DNA of 64,000 nucleotides from Microbacterium kunmingense (GCF_023155745.1 NZ_JAKNUS010000013.1:18112-82111); one strand, 5' to 3'; positions 1 through 9,041 are shown, counted from the stretch's first letter. The notes: generated by a model not told the origin, from the letters alone. Translations and numbers: made by a program.

Positions 1-1289
1 TGCGCCGCGCCATCACCGGCCCCTTGCTGTTCCTCTTCGTGCTCGGCGACGTGCTGGGCGCGGGGATCTACGCGCTCATGGGCGTGCTGGCCGCTGAAGT
101 GGGCGGCGCCACGTGGATTCCCTTGGCCGTCGCGCTCGGACTCGCCCTCCTGACCGCGGGATCGTACGCCGAACTCGTCACCAAGTATCCGCGGGCAGGC
201 GGTTCGGCCTACTTCGCCGAGAAGGCGTACAAGAAGCCGGTGGTGTCGTTCCTCGTCGGATTCAGCATGCTCGCCGCGGGTGTCGTCAGCGTCGCGGGCC
301 TGTCGCTCGCCTTCGCCGGCGACTACCTCTCGGCGTTCGTGCCGATCGCGCCGCCCGTCGCGGCGATCGGGCTCATCGCGGTGCTGGCGCTGGTGAACAT
401 GTGGGGCATCCGCGAATCGATGACCGGGAACATCGTCATGACGATCATCGAGGTGTCGGGACTCGCGCTCATCGTCGTCGCCGTCGGCCTCATGCTCGGC
501 GGCGGGGGCGGCGACCTCTCGCGGGTCGGCGAGTTCCCCGCAGGCGTGAACCCAGCGCTCGCGACCCTCGCGGCGGCCATCATCGCGTACTACTCCTTCG
601 TCGGATTCGAGACCTCGGCGAACGTCGCCGAGGAGCTGAAGAACCCCTCCCGGTCGTACCCGATCGCCCTGCTCGGCTCGCTCGCCGTCGCCGGAATCGT
701 GTACGTGCTCGTGGCGATGGCGAGTGCCGCCGCGCTTCCCGCGGACGAGCTCGCCGCGTCATCCGGTCCGCTTCTCGCGGTGTTCGAGGCCACCGGGGTG
801 CCGCTTCCCGCCGTGATCTTCAGCATCATCGCGCTGATCGCCATCGCCAACGGAGCGCTGCTGACCTCGATCATGTCGAGCCGGCTCGCGTACGGTATGG
901 CCGATCGCGGACTCCTGCCCCGCGCGCTCGCCCGTGTGCTGCCCGGCCGGAAGACCCCGTGGGTCGCGATCGTCGCGACGGCGGCGATCGCCGCCGCACT
1001 CACGCTCCTCGGCGACCTCGCCACCCTCGCCGAGACCGTGGTGCTGCTGCTGCTCGTCGTGTTCATCTCGACCAACGTGGCCGTGCTGGTGCTGCGGCGC
1101 GACCGGGTCGAGCACCGTCACTTCCGGGTCTGGACGTGGGTTCCCGTCGCCGCGGTGCTCTCGTGCATCCTGCTGCTCACGCAGCAGAGCCCGCGGGTGT
1201 GGCTGTTCGGCGCCATCGCACTTGCGGTCGGGCTCGTGCTGTACGCGGTGATGCGGGCGATCGGGGCGCGCGCTACGGTCAAGGAGTGA
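1..1289 (+). CDS. APC family amino acid permease, 5'-truncated by window edge
   Basis: Integral membrane transporter of the amino acid-polyamine-organocation family, expected to import amino acids or amines by proton symport. The frame is open from base 3 (first visible residues RRAITGPLL), so the true start lies upstream; a TTG at 24 is probably internal. The first visible helix holds the glycine-rich motif LGDVLGAGIYALMG, which lines the substrate site in this family. About a dozen hydrophobic segments follow, and a conserved VGFETSANVAEELKNPSR segment lies near residue 200. The roughly 428 visible residues suggest only a few N-terminal residues are missing. The stop overlaps the GTG start of the next gene, so the two are probably cotranscribed. 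The substrate cannot be read from the sequence. Confidence 0.93.
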   Translation, partial: RRAITGPLLFLFVLGDVLGAGIYALMGVLAAEVGGATWIPLAVALGLALLTAGSYAELVTKYPRAGGSAYFAEKAYKKPVVSFLVGFSMLAAGVVSVAGLSLAFAGDYLSAFVPIAPPVAAIGLIAVLALVNMWGIRESMTGNIVMTIIEVSGLALIVVAVGLMLGGGGGDLSRVGEFPAGVNPALATLAAAIIAYYSFVGFETSANVAEELKNPSRSYPIALLGSLAVAGIVYVLVAMASAAALPADELAASSGPLLAVFEATGVPLPAVIFSIIALIAIANGALLTSIMSSRLAYGMADRGLLPRALARVLPGRKTPWVAIVATAAIAAALTLLGDLATLAETVVLLLLVVFISTNVAVLVLRRDRVEHRHFRVWTWVPVAAVLSCILLLTQQSPRVWLFGAIALAVGLVLYAVMRAIGARATVKE

Positions 1290-1834
1290 CCCGACACACC
1301 CCGCATCGGCGCGGAGCACACGCCCTCGCGTTCGCGTGCCTCGCCGCCCTCACCCTCGCCCTGGGCGGCTGCGCCGCCGACGGCATGACCGCAAGCACCA
1401 CCGGCTCCACCATGGCCGACACGCCGAGCATGTCGGTGGAGGCTTCACCCGAGGCATCCGTCGTCCCCTCGGTCTCGGCGGTCGACATCGCCGCCGGAGA
1501 CATCGACGAGCCCGTCGAGGTCGCCGTCGCCCCGGGCGCCGACGGGGTTGGGGTGACCTTCCGCGAGATCACCCTGCAGCCCGGTGCCGGCACCGGCGAG
1601 CACTGCCACGCCGGCCAGCTGATCGCCGTGGTGAAGGAGGGCGCGCTCACCCACTACGCCCCGACCCACCCCGACGGTGTGCGCGTGTACGAGGCGGGCG
1701 AGGCGATCATCGAGGGCGCCGAGTACGTCCACCAGGGCGTCAACGAGGGGGACGTTCCGGTCGTGCTGTGGGTGACCTACGTCATCCCCGAGGGCGAGCC
1801 GCTCGCCGAGACCGACCTCGCCAACTGCGGCTGA
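1286..1834 (+). CDS. Cupin-domain lipoprotein
   Basis: Predicted secreted lipoprotein of 182 residues with a single cupin beta-barrel. The GTG start overlaps the TGA of the permease (GTGA). It opens with MTRHTPHRRGAHAL, a hydrophobic stretch and the lipobox LGGC at about residues 25-28, so the Cys would be lipidated. A Ser/Thr/Met-rich linker follows, then the cupin from about residue 70 with the metal-type motif GEHCHAGQL and a second conserved stretch near YVHQGVNEG. It is probably an extracytoplasmic metal or small-ligand binding protein. Coupling to the permease suggests a joint role, but the ligand is unknown. No enzymatic activity can be assigned. Confidence 0.85.
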   Translation: MTRHTPHRRGAHALAFACLAALTLALGGCAADGMTASTTGSTMADTPSMSVEASPEASVVPSVSAVDIAAGDIDEPVEVAVAPGADGVGVTFREITLQPGAGTGEHCHAGQLIAVVKEGALTHYAPTHPDGVRVYEAGEAIIEGAEYVHQGVNEGDVPVVLWVTYVIPEGEPLAETDLANCG

Positions 1835-1837
1835 GCG

Positions 1838-2794
1838 TCAGGCACCGGCGTCCGCGGGCGTGGCGCTCCACGACAGCGACTCGATGTAGCGCAGCAGCAC
1901 GCCCTCGCGAAGCGCCCACGGCGAGATCTCGAGCTCGTCGATCTTCAGCATCGACATGGCCGTGTCGAGCACGACAGCGGCGGCGACGATCTGGAACGTG
2001 CGGTCGGCGGTGATGCCGGGAAGCTCCTGACGCGCGCTCGCGGGAATGCGGGCGAGCCGCGGGATCCACGACGCCAGTGCGGCGCGGGGGAGCAGCATCC
2101 GTTCGCTCCCCGTCCAGCCGGGGGCGGGGTATCCGGCGAGCTTCGCCAGCGACCGGATCGCCTTCGACGACCCCACCACGTGGTCGGGCTTGTCGAGGGC
2201 GCGGAAGCGGCCGATCACCGGCTCGAGGGTGTCGCGAGCGTGGGCGCGGAGGCGCTCGACGGCGGCCTCGCCGGGCGGGTCGTCGGGCATGAACTGCACC
2301 GTCATGCGCCCGGCGCCCAGGGGGACGGATGCCGCGGCTTCGGGCAGTTCGTCGGACCCGGCCGCGATCTCGAGCGAACCGCCGCCGATGTCGAACAGCA
2401 GGATCTGCCCGGCCGACCAGCCGAACCAGCGGCGGACCGCGAGGAAGGTGTAGCGCGCCTCGGCTTCGCCGCCGAGCACCTGCAGGGGTTCGCCGAGCGC
2501 GGCCTCGAGGCGTGCGATGACCTCGGAGCCGTTCGTCGCCTCGCGGACGGCGGAGGTCGCGGTGGCCAGGAGCTCCTCGACCTTCTCGTCGGCGGCGACC
2601 CGGCGTGCCTCGGCGACGGCGTCGACGAGGGCGGTCACGCCCTCCTCGGTGATCGAGCCGTCGGGGGCGAGGTAGCGCGTGAGGCGCAGCACGGTGCGGC
2701 GACTGGTCGTGCCCAGGGGGCGACCCCCGGGTTGGACGTCGGCGACGAGCAGGTGAACGGTGTTCGAGCCGATGTCGAGGACTCCGAGGCGCAC
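1838..2794 (-). CDS. Ppx/GppA family phosphatase (exopolyphosphatase-like)
   Basis: A 318-residue protein of the ASKHA-fold Ppx/GppA family, which hydrolyses terminal phosphate from polyphosphate or pppGpp. The N-terminal phosphate-1 motif DIGSNTVHLLVAD and the phosphate-2 motif FDIGGGSLE are both present and intact. At about 318 residues it is the short two-domain form common in actinobacteria (Ppx1/Ppx2-like), without the C-terminal HD extension of E. coli Ppx. It converges with the cupin gene, with only 3 bp between stops. Polyphosphate versus pppGpp preference cannot be decided from sequence. Confidence 0.93.
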   Translation of the reverse strand: MRLGVLDIGSNTVHLLVADVQPGGRPLGTTSRRTVLRLTRYLAPDGSITEEGVTALVDAVAEARRVAADEKVEELLATATSAVREATNGSEVIARLEAALGEPLQVLGGEAEARYTFLAVRRWFGWSAGQILLFDIGGGSLEIAAGSDELPEAAASVPLGAGRMTVQFMPDDPPGEAAVERLRAHARDTLEPVIGRFRALDKPDHVVGSSKAIRSLAKLAGYPAPGWTGSERMLLPRAALASWIPRLARIPASARQELPGITADRTFQIVAAAVVLDTAMSMLKIDELEISPWALREGVLLRYIESLSWSATPADAGA

Positions 2795-2837
2795 GGGTTC
2801 AGGCTAGCGGGCGGGTGACCGGCGGGTCGCCGTCCGC

Positions 2838-2911
2838 AACTCCTGCAGAATCGGCGCGCAGGCGTCGGAGAGTGCCGTTTTCGGCGGTGCCGGGACGGTT
2901 CTGCAGGAGTT
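2838..2911. repeat. Intergenic inverted repeat, CTCCTGCAG family, copy 1
   Basis: Perfect 13-bp inverted arms AACTCCTGCAGAA (2838-2850) and TTCTGCAGGAGTT (2899-2911) enclose about 48 bp of GC-rich sequence. The same arm sequence recurs at 6517-6589 and, shortened, at 45456-45529. It lies upstream of coaA and could fold as a long stem-loop. It has no T tract and no reading frame. Confidence 0.8.
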
Positions 2912-2931
2912 CGGGACGGGCGGCGCGGCGC

Positions 2932-3005
2932 AACTCCTCAGAATCGGGGCCGCAGCGCCCCGGATCGCCGCTTTCGCGGGGGTCGGGGCCGAGATCGGAG
3001 GAGTT
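2932..3005. repeat. Intergenic inverted repeat, CTCCTCAGA variant, copy 1
   Basis: Left arm AACTCCTCAGAATCGG (2932-2947) pairs imperfectly with CCGAGATCGGAGGAGTT (2989-3005); the outer 8 bp are perfect. It lies directly after the CTCCTGCAG-type repeat. The same pairing of one element of each type occurs at 45456-45635. It ends about 50 bp before coaA. Confidence 0.7.
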
Positions 3006-3065
3006 GTGACGGCGCGGGGCGGCTGCCGCGGGGTCGCGCGGCCCGGGGTGGTTACGATGAGCGCC

Positions 3066-4016
3066 ATGTCCGTCGACGAAGCGACCACCGACCTGGCCCT
3101 CTCGCTGTACCAGGAGATCGCGCGCGACGACTGGGCGCGCATGGCCTCGGGCATCCCGCAGCCGCTCACCGAGACCGAGGTCGTGCAGCTGCGCGGGCTC
3201 GGCGACCGGCTCGACATGGCCGAAGTCGCCGAGGTCTACCTGCCGCTGTCGCGGCTGCTGTCGCTGTACGCCCAGGCCACGAAGCGTCTCGGCGCCGAGA
3301 CGAGCGCGTTCCTCGGCGAGGCCGACACCACCACGCCCTTCGTCATCGGTGTCGCGGGGTCGGTCGCGGTCGGCAAGTCGACGATCGCGCGCCTTTTGCG
3401 CGAGCTCGTCAGCCGGTGGCCCGGCACACCGCGCGTGGAGCTCGTCACCACCGACGGGTTCCTCTACCCCAACGCCGAACTGGAGCGGCGGGGGCTGATG
3501 GCCCGGAAGGGCTTCCCCGAGTCCTACGACCGCCGCGCGCTCGTGAAGTTCCTCACCGAGGTCAAGAGCGGGGCGGTCGAGGCGCGCGCGCCGTTCTACT
3601 CGCACGTCAAGTACGACATCGTCCCCGACGCGCACGTGACGGTCCGCCGCCCCGACGTGGTGATCGTCGAGGGACTGAACGTGCTGCAACCACCGCCGGC
3701 CCCGAATGACGTGGCCGTCAGCGACCTGTTCGACTTCTCCATCTACGTCGACGCCGACACCGCCGACATCGAGTCGTGGTTCGTCGGGCGCTTCCTCGCC
3801 CTCCGGCATGCCGCCTTCAGCGACCCGAACTCGTTCTTCCGCGTCTTCGCCGAGCTGAGCGACGACGAGGCCGTGACCACGGCGCTCGGCTACTGGAACG
3901 ACATCAACCTGCCGAACCTCGAGGCCAACGTGCTGCCCACCCGGCACCGCGCGACGCTCGTCCTTCGCAAGTCCGCCTCCCACGCCGTGGAGAGCGTGCT
4001 GCTGCGCAAGCTCTGA
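3066..4016 (+). CDS. coaA: Type I pantothenate kinase
   Basis: Phosphorylates pantothenate to 4'-phosphopantothenate, the first committed step of coenzyme A synthesis, in the cytoplasm. At 316 residues from the ATG at 3066 it has the normal length of bacterial type I PanK; an ATG at 3057 and a GTG at 3006 in the same frame would add unconserved residues. The P-loop GSVAVGKST lies near residue 98, followed by TTDGFLYPN and the [13 protein letters not shown] substrate region typical of the family. It is flanked by intergenic inverted repeats and converges with a small membrane-protein gene with no gap. Confidence 0.96.
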   Translation: MSVDEATTDLALSLYQEIARDDWARMASGIPQPLTETEVVQLRGLGDRLDMAEVAEVYLPLSRLLSLYAQATKRLGAETSAFLGEADTTTPFVIGVAGSVAVGKSTIARLLRELVSRWPGTPRVELVTTDGFLYPNAELERRGLMARKGFPESYDRRALVKFLTEVKSGAVEARAPFYSHVKYDIVPDAHVTVRRPDVVIVEGLNVLQPPPAPNDVAVSDLFDFSIYVDADTADIESWFVGRFLALRHAAFSDPNSFFRVFAELSDDEAVTTALGYWNDINLPNLEANVLPTRHRATLVLRKSASHAVESVLLRKL

Positions 4017-4328
4017 TCAGCGCTTCCGCGCGCCGAGGCGCGGGTTCGCGCCGAAGAAGCGCGCGAGCAGCAGCCCCATGCCGACGGCGCCGACCGCGAA
4101 TGCGATGCGCTCCGACCTCCACCGCGTGCCTCGGTGCAGCCACGCGCCGAGCGCGAGGTTCGACATGCCCCAGGCGACGTTCACCACGGGCGACGACAGC
4201 CCCTGCCCCGGCGGGTCGGCGAACGGGGTCGGGAAGCGCTGCCCGCGCAGCCCGCTCACGGTATGCGGGACGCCGTTGACCAGCGCCGCTCCGCTCAGGG
4301 CCAGTCGCATCATTCCACCGAGACTCAT
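4017..4328 (-). CDS. Small membrane protein, unknown function
   Basis: A 103-residue protein starting at an ATG at 4328, preceded by GGGGAG at a suitable distance. Three or four hydrophobic segments are visible (around MMRLALSGAALVNGVPHT, VVNVAWGMSNLALGAWL and IAFAVGAVGMGLLLARFFGA), separated by short charged loops, ending in basic GARKR. It resembles small integral membrane proteins common in actinobacteria, but I do not recognise a named family. It overlaps nothing and ends exactly where coaA ends. The much longer open frame continuing upstream on this strand is only the shadow of glmS. Confidence 0.7.
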   Translation of the reverse strand: MSLGGMMRLALSGAALVNGVPHTVSGLRGQRFPTPFADPPGQGLSSPVVNVAWGMSNLALGAWLHRGTRWRSERIAFAVGAVGMGLLLARFFGANPRLGARKR

Positions 4329-4412
4329 CGTCGCTCCCCACGTCGCCCGTCGTGCGGCCGAGCCTAGGAAGGGCGCCCGCGTCGCGGAAGGGGTTGCGCA
4401 GGGGAGGGAATC

Positions 4413-4475
4413 GGCGCACGGGAGGACCGGCCGGGCCGTGGCATCCTCTCCTGTGTCGATCTCCTCCCGTGTGCC
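4413..4475. repeat. Intergenic inverted repeat, CACGGGAGG family, copy 1
   Basis: Outer arms GGCGCACGGGAGGA (4413-4426) and TCCTCCCGTGTGCC (4462-4475) are complementary apart from one position. The reverse complement of the interior shares GATCGACACA and GAGGAT with the copy at 42407-42461, so the two are related elements and not chance palindromes. It occupies much of the 300-bp gap 4329-4628 before glmS. Nothing else was found in that gap. Confidence 0.75.
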
Positions 4476-4628
4476 GCTGAGGTGGCGGGTGCCGCTGGAG
4501 AGACAAGCGAATGGATGCCGCGGGCCGGCCCGCCACGCGCGCGACGCCCGCCCGCCCGACCCACCGCGCCACGCGCGCGGCGCCGGCGCGGGGCAGGCGC
4601 TCAGCCGCGCACACTTACGATGTAACCC

Positions 4629-6482
4629 ATGTGTGGAATCGTCGGATACGTGGGCCCTCGCCAGAGCCAGGCCATCCTTCTTTCGGGCCTGGCCCGTCTC
4701 GAGTACCGCGGATACGACTCCGCCGGCATCGCCGTCATCGACGGCGAGGGCGATCTGGGGATGCGCAAGCGCGCGGGCAAGCTCGGCATCCTCCGCGACG
4801 ACCTGAAGAGCCACCCCCTCGCCGACGGCACCACCGGCATCGGGCACACCCGCTGGGCGACCCACGGCGGACCCACCGACGACAACGCCCACCCGCACCT
4901 GGCCGATGACGACCGGCTCGCCCTCATCCACAACGGCATCATCGAGAACTACGCCGAGCTGAAGTCCGAGCTCCTCGCCGAGGGCTTCACCTTCCGGAGC
5001 GAAACCGACACCGAGGTCGCCGCTGTGCTCCTCGGCCGCGCGTACCGCGCCCGCGGGGGCGACCTGGTCGCCGCGTTCCGCGACGTCGCCGCACGGCTGG
5101 AGGGCGCCTTCACCCTCCTCGCGATGCACCGCGACCAGCCGGGCCTCGTCGTGGGCGCGCGCCGCAACTCCCCGCTCGTCATCGGACTCGGCGAGGGCGA
5201 GAACTTCCTCGCCTCCGATGTCGCCGCGTTCGTGGAGCACACCCGCGACGCCCTCGCGATCGGTCAGGACGAGATCGTCGCCATCACCCCCGAGGGCGTC
5301 GAGGTCACCGACTTCGACGGCAACGCGGTCGAGGTCGAGCGGTTCGCAGTGACCTGGGACGCTTCGGCCGCCGACAAGGGCGGCTGGTCGTCGTTCATGG
5401 CCAAGGAGGTCTCCGAGGAGCCCGAGGCTGTCGCGAACACGCTGCGTGGTCGCATCCGTGACGGTGTCGTCAGCATCCCCGAACTCGACGGACTCGACGA
5501 CCTCTTCAGCGGCATCTCGCGCATCATCGTCATCGCCTGCGGCACCGCCGCGTATGCCGGGATGACGGGGAAGTACGCCCTCGAGCAGTGGGCGCGGGTG
5601 CCGGTCGACGTCGAGCTTGCGCACGAGTTCCGCTACCGCGACCCGGTGCTCAGCCCCGACACCCTGGTCGTCTCGATCAGCCAGTCGGGGGAGACCATGG
5701 ACACCCTGATGGCGGTGAAGTACGCCCGCGAGCAGGGTGCGAAGACCGTGTCGATCTGCAACACGCAGGGCGCGACGATCCCGCGCGAGTCGGACGCGAT
5801 CGTCTACACCCACGCCGGCCCCGAGGTCGCCGTCGCGTCGACGAAGGCGTTCGTCGCGCAGATCACCGCGCTCTACCTGCTGGCGCTGCACATCGCCGGG
5901 CTCCGCGGCACGCTCAGCGCCGACGAGATCGCGGTGCAGGCGCGCGAGCTCGAGGCCGTGCCGGAGAAGATCGCGCACATCCTCGCCACCGAGCAGGAGC
6001 GCATCGAGCAGCTCGCGCACTGGATGGGCGACACCCGGTCGGTGCTCTTCCTCGGCCGGCACGTGGGCTACCCCATCGCCCTCGAGGGTGCCCTGAAGCT
6101 CAAGGAGATCTCGTACATCCACGCCGAGGGCTTCGCCGCCGGTGAGCTCAAGCACGGCCCGATCGCGCTCATCGAGCCGGGGCAGCCGGTGTTCGTCATC
6201 GTGCCCTCGCCGCGCGGATCGGCGGTGCTGCACCCCAAGGTCGTCTCGAACATCGAGGAGATCAAGGCGCGCGGCGCGCGCGTGATCGCGATCGCCGAGG
6301 AGGGGGATGTCGCGGTGCTGCCCTCCGCTGACGAGGTGCTGCGCATCCCGCTCGCGGGGCCGCTCTTCGAGCCGCTCCTCGCCGTCGTGCCGCTGCACAT
6401 CTTCGCGATGGGCCTCGCCACGGCGAAGGGCCTCGACGTCGACCAGCCGCGCAACCTCGCCAAGTCGGTCACCGTGGAGTAG
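4629..6482 (+). CDS. glmS: Glutamine--fructose-6-phosphate aminotransferase (isomerising)
   Basis: Makes glucosamine-6-phosphate from fructose-6-phosphate and glutamine, feeding peptidoglycan precursor synthesis. The 617-residue length matches the family. The protein starts MCGIVGYVG, so processing would expose the catalytic Cys of the N-terminal nucleophile glutaminase domain (about residues 1-220). Two SIS sugar-isomerase domains follow (about 290-430 and 460-600), with ACGTAAYAG and SISQSGET motifs in the first. The C-terminus DQPRNLAKSVTVE is the canonical GlmS tail. It appears monocistronic, with a long inverted repeat 35 bp after the stop. No glmS ribozyme was recognised upstream. Confidence 0.97.
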   Translation: MCGIVGYVGPRQSQAILLSGLARLEYRGYDSAGIAVIDGEGDLGMRKRAGKLGILRDDLKSHPLADGTTGIGHTRWATHGGPTDDNAHPHLADDDRLALIHNGIIENYAELKSELLAEGFTFRSETDTEVAAVLLGRAYRARGGDLVAAFRDVAARLEGAFTLLAMHRDQPGLVVGARRNSPLVIGLGEGENFLASDVAAFVEHTRDALAIGQDEIVAITPEGVEVTDFDGNAVEVERFAVTWDASAADKGGWSSFMAKEVSEEPEAVANTLRGRIRDGVVSIPELDGLDDLFSGISRIIVIACGTAAYAGMTGKYALEQWARVPVDVELAHEFRYRDPVLSPDTLVVSISQSGETMDTLMAVKYAREQGAKTVSICNTQGATIPRESDAIVYTHAGPEVAVASTKAFVAQITALYLLALHIAGLRGTLSADEIAVQARELEAVPEKIAHILATEQERIEQLAHWMGDTRSVLFLGRHVGYPIALEGALKLKEISYIHAEGFAAGELKHGPIALIEPGQPVFVIVPSPRGSAVLHPKVVSNIEEIKARGARVIAIAEEGDVAVLPSADEVLRIPLAGPLFEPLLAVVPLHIFAMGLATAKGLDVDQPRNLAKSVTVE

Positions 6483-6516
6483 CGGGCAGCGCCGCTCGGC
6501 GCCCGCCGCTTTCCCC

Positions 6517-6589
6517 AACTCCTGCAGAATCGGCCGCGCGGGCGTGATTCCGCCGCCTGGAGCCGCCCGGCCGCGATTCTGCAGGAGTT
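6517..6589. repeat. Intergenic inverted repeat, CTCCTGCAG family, copy 2
   Basis: Perfect 16-bp arms AACTCCTGCAGAATCG (6517-6532) and CGATTCTGCAGGAGTT (6574-6589), with further GC-rich pairing inside. It lies between glmS and acpS and may help end glmS transcription, although it lacks a U tract. The arm sequence is the same as at 2838. Confidence 0.8.
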
Positions 6590-6672
6590 GAGGACACGAG
6601 CGCAGGGCCCCGCCCCCGCGCTCACCGCGGCGCCGCCGCGATAGGGTGACAGCCGCGGGAGAGGAGGTGCGC

Positions 6673-7041
6673 ATGATCGCCGGCATCGGCGTCGACCTGG
6701 TCGACATCTCCCGCTTCGAAGTCACCCTCGACCGCACCCCGCGGCTGCTCGAGCGCCTCTTCTCGCCGGCCGAGCGGGCGCTGAAGCCCCGCTCGCTCGC
6801 CGCGCGGTACGCCGCGAAGGAAGCCCTCATCAAAGCGCTCGGGGGCTCGGACGGCGTCTACTGGACCGACATCGAGGTGTGGAACGAATCGTCCGGCCGC
6901 CCCCAGTTCACCCTCTCGGGCAGCACCGCCGACGTCATCGTCGACCGCGGGATCACCGCGGTGCACCTGTCAATGTCGCACGACGCAGGTTTCGCAGTGG
7001 CATACGTGATCCTCGAGATGAACCAAGGAGATGCCGGATGA
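6673..7041 (+). CDS. acpS: Holo-[acyl-carrier-protein] synthase
   Basis: Transfers 4'-phosphopantetheine from CoA to apo-ACP for fatty acid synthesis. The protein is 122 residues, the usual AcpS length, from an ATG at 6673 preceded by GAGAGGAGG. The metal-binding motif GIGVDLVDISRFE lies near the N-terminus, the CoA-binding motif RYAAKEALIKALG near residue 50, and LSMSHDAGFAVAYVI near the C-terminus. Its TGA overlaps the ATG of alr (ATGA), the usual acpS-alr coupling. Confidence 0.95.
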   Translation: MIAGIGVDLVDISRFEVTLDRTPRLLERLFSPAERALKPRSLAARYAAKEALIKALGGSDGVYWTDIEVWNESSGRPQFTLSGSTADVIVDRGITAVHLSMSHDAGFAVAYVILEMNQGDAG

Positions 7042-8162
7042 CACGACTCCCCGCCGGCACGATGCGTGAGGCCGTCATCGACGTCGGCGCGATCGCCGAC
7101 AACGTCCGCCACTTCCGCCGCCTCACCGGCTCCGAGGTCATCGCCGTCGTCAAGGCCGACGGGTACGGGCACGGGGCGGTCCGCGCCGCGACCGCCGCCC
7201 TCGAGGGCGGCGCGACCCGACTCGGCGTCGCCGACATCACCGAGGCGCTCGCCCTCCGCCGCGCGGGCATCCGCTCCCCGATCATGGCGTGGCTGCACGC
7301 GCCGGGCGCGTCGTTCGCCGAGGCCGCGGCCCAGGGCATCGAGCTCGGCATCTCCACCCTCGACCAGCTGCAGGCCGCCGCCGCGGCGGCGTCGGGCGAG
7401 CGCTCGGTCGCGGTGCACCTGAAGGTCGAGACGGGCCTGTCGCGCAACGGCCTCACCCCCGCCGACGCCCGCGTCGCCTTCGCTGAGGCCGCCCGCCTGG
7501 AGCGGATCGGCAAGCTGCGAGTCATCGGCATCTTCAGCCACCTGTCCAACGCGTCCCCCGATGACGACCGGGCCGCGCTCGGTCGGTTCGAAGAGGCACT
7601 CCGTGCCGCGGCATCCGTCGGTCTCGCCCCGCCCCTTCGGCACCTGGCGGCGACCCACGCGGCCCTCGCCCTGCCCGAAACCCGCCTCGGGTGCGTGCGC
7701 ATCGGGATCGGCATCTACGGACTGTCGCCCTTCGCCGACCGCGGCTCGGCCGAGCTCGGCCTCCGCCCCGCGATGACCCTCCGTGCGGCCGTCGCGAACG
7801 TGCGGCGCGTGCCCGCCGGCACGGGGGTGTCGTACGGCTACGACTACCGCACACCGCGCGAGACGACGCTCGCCCTGGTGCCGCTCGGCTACGCCGACGG
7901 CGTGCCGCGGCAGGCATCGGGGAAGGGGCCCGTGTCCATCGCGGGCCGCCGGTTCACCGTCGCCGGACGCATCGCGATGGACCAGTTCGTCGTCGATGTC
8001 GGCGATGCCCCCGTCGCGATCGGCGACGAGGTCGTGCTCTTCGGCGATCCGACCCTCGGCGCCCCCGCCGCCGACGAGTGGGCCGCGGCCGCCGACACCA
8101 TCAACTACGAGATCGTCACGCGCATCGGTGCGCGCGTGCCACGCCGGCAGGTGGACGGATGA
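7038..8162 (+). CDS. alr: Alanine racemase
   Basis: PLP enzyme producing D-alanine for peptidoglycan. The protein has 374 residues. VIAVVKADGYGHGA near residue 37 contains the PLP-binding Lys. The second catalytic residue, Tyr, lies in GVSYGYDY in the C-terminal beta domain. The start at 7038 (MTRLPAGTMREAVID) is fixed by 4-bp overlap with acpS, and the stop overlaps the tsaE start in the same way, giving an acpS-alr-tsaE operon. Confidence 0.96.
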   Translation: MTRLPAGTMREAVIDVGAIADNVRHFRRLTGSEVIAVVKADGYGHGAVRAATAALEGGATRLGVADITEALALRRAGIRSPIMAWLHAPGASFAEAAAQGIELGISTLDQLQAAAAAASGERSVAVHLKVETGLSRNGLTPADARVAFAEAARLERIGKLRVIGIFSHLSNASPDDDRAALGRFEEALRAAASVGLAPPLRHLAATHAALALPETRLGCVRIGIGIYGLSPFADRGSAELGLRPAMTLRAAVANVRRVPAGTGVSYGYDYRTPRETTLALVPLGYADGVPRQASGKGPVSIAGRRFTVAGRIAMDQFVVDVGDAPVAIGDEVVLFGDPTLGAPAADEWAAAADTINYEIVTRIGARVPRRQVDG

Positions 8163-8662
8163 CCGGGCTCGACCCCCTCCTCGGTCGCCGCGAGGTCGCC
8201 TCGTCGGCCGAGATGGAAGCGCTCGGCGAGGAGATGGGACGGATGCTGCGGCCCGGCGACCTGGTCGTCCTCACCGGTGCGCTGGGGGCGGGCAAGACCA
8301 CGCTCACACGGGGGATCGGCCGAGGGCTCGGGGTGCGCGGGCCCGTGCAGAGTCCGACGTTCGTGCTGGCACGCACGCATCCCTCGCTCGTCGGCGGTGC
8401 TCCACTCGTACACGTCGACGCGTACCGGCTCGGCTCGGCGCTGGAGCTCGACGACCTCGACCTCGACGTCGAGCGGTCGGTCGTCGTCGTGGAGTGGGGG
8501 CGGGGGATGGTCGAGGGCCTCCGCGACAGCTGGTGGGAGGTCGAGCTCGAGCGCGAGCTCGGCGGACGCGGCGCCGACACGATGTGCGGCGGGCCTTCGC
8601 GCGCCGTGGAAGAGCTCGACGCCGACGCCCCGCGCGTCGTGACGGTCACACGGCGACCCTGA
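8159..8662 (+). CDS. tsaE: tRNA threonylcarbamoyladenosine biosynthesis ATPase TsaE
   Basis: P-loop ATPase that partners TsaB and TsaD in forming t6A37 on ANN-decoding tRNAs. It has 167 residues with Walker A GALGAGKTTL near residue 41, the switch SPTFVLART, the HVDAYRL motif and VVVVEWGRG. The start overlaps the alr stop (ATGA). The C-terminal 35 residues (ELGGRGADTMCGGPSRAVEE) are an extension beyond the usual core. Its partners tsaB and tsaD begin about 850 bp downstream, beyond one opposite-strand gene. Confidence 0.94.
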   Translation: MTGLDPLLGRREVASSAEMEALGEEMGRMLRPGDLVVLTGALGAGKTTLTRGIGRGLGVRGPVQSPTFVLARTHPSLVGGAPLVHVDAYRLGSALELDDLDLDVERSVVVVEWGRGMVEGLRDSWWEVELERELGGRGADTMCGGPSRAVEELDADAPRVVTVTRRP

Positions 8663-8749
8663 GGTCGCGCGCGGCGGCGCGCCCAGTTGGCGCAGGAGCA
8701 CCCCCACGCTCTGTTGCGCGTTCGCGCGGCAGCATCCGTCCTTCTTCGC

Positions 8750-8965
8750 GCGGAGATCTGCGCAACATCGGTCGGATGCCGCTTATGCGACCGTGGCACG
8801 GAGGATCGCCGTGGTGGGAGCGGGGCGCGGCGCGGCGCACGGAGGGGTAGTCCGGGGATCGCATGGCGGGTTTCGTCGCCCGTGTCGCGGAGATCTGCGC
8901 AACATCGGTCGGATGTCGCTGAGGCGACCGTGGCGCGGAGGATCGCCGTGGTGGGAGCGGGGCGC
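8750..8965. repeat. Pair of 79-bp direct repeats in the tsaE 3' intergenic region
   Basis: Bases 8750-8828 and 8887-8965 are nearly identical (few mismatches) over about 79 bp. Both begin GCGGAGATCTGCGCAACATC and end GTGGTGGGAGCGGGGCGCG; they are 137 bp apart start to start. Just before the first, GTTGCGC (8713-8719) pairs with GCGCAAC (8760-8766). They fill most of the 379-bp gap 8663-9041. No convincing reading frame or terminator was seen there. Confidence 0.75.
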
Positions 8966-9041
8966 GTGGGTACCCGGCGGAAGGGGAGCCGTCGTGGAGG
9001 CCGAGCCCCGGCGGCGCAGCCGCTCAGCGCGCGCCCGCGAC

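Noticed and set aside
2799..3983. A 394-codon minus-strand frame over coaA
   Set aside because: Antisense shadow of coaA with no RBS and no recognisable domain.
4017..6833. A 938-codon open frame on the minus strand
   Set aside because: Most of it is antisense to glmS and has Arg/His/Asp-rich composition typical of shadow frames in high-GC DNA. Only its last 104 codons, from ATG 4328 with an RBS, look like a real gene.
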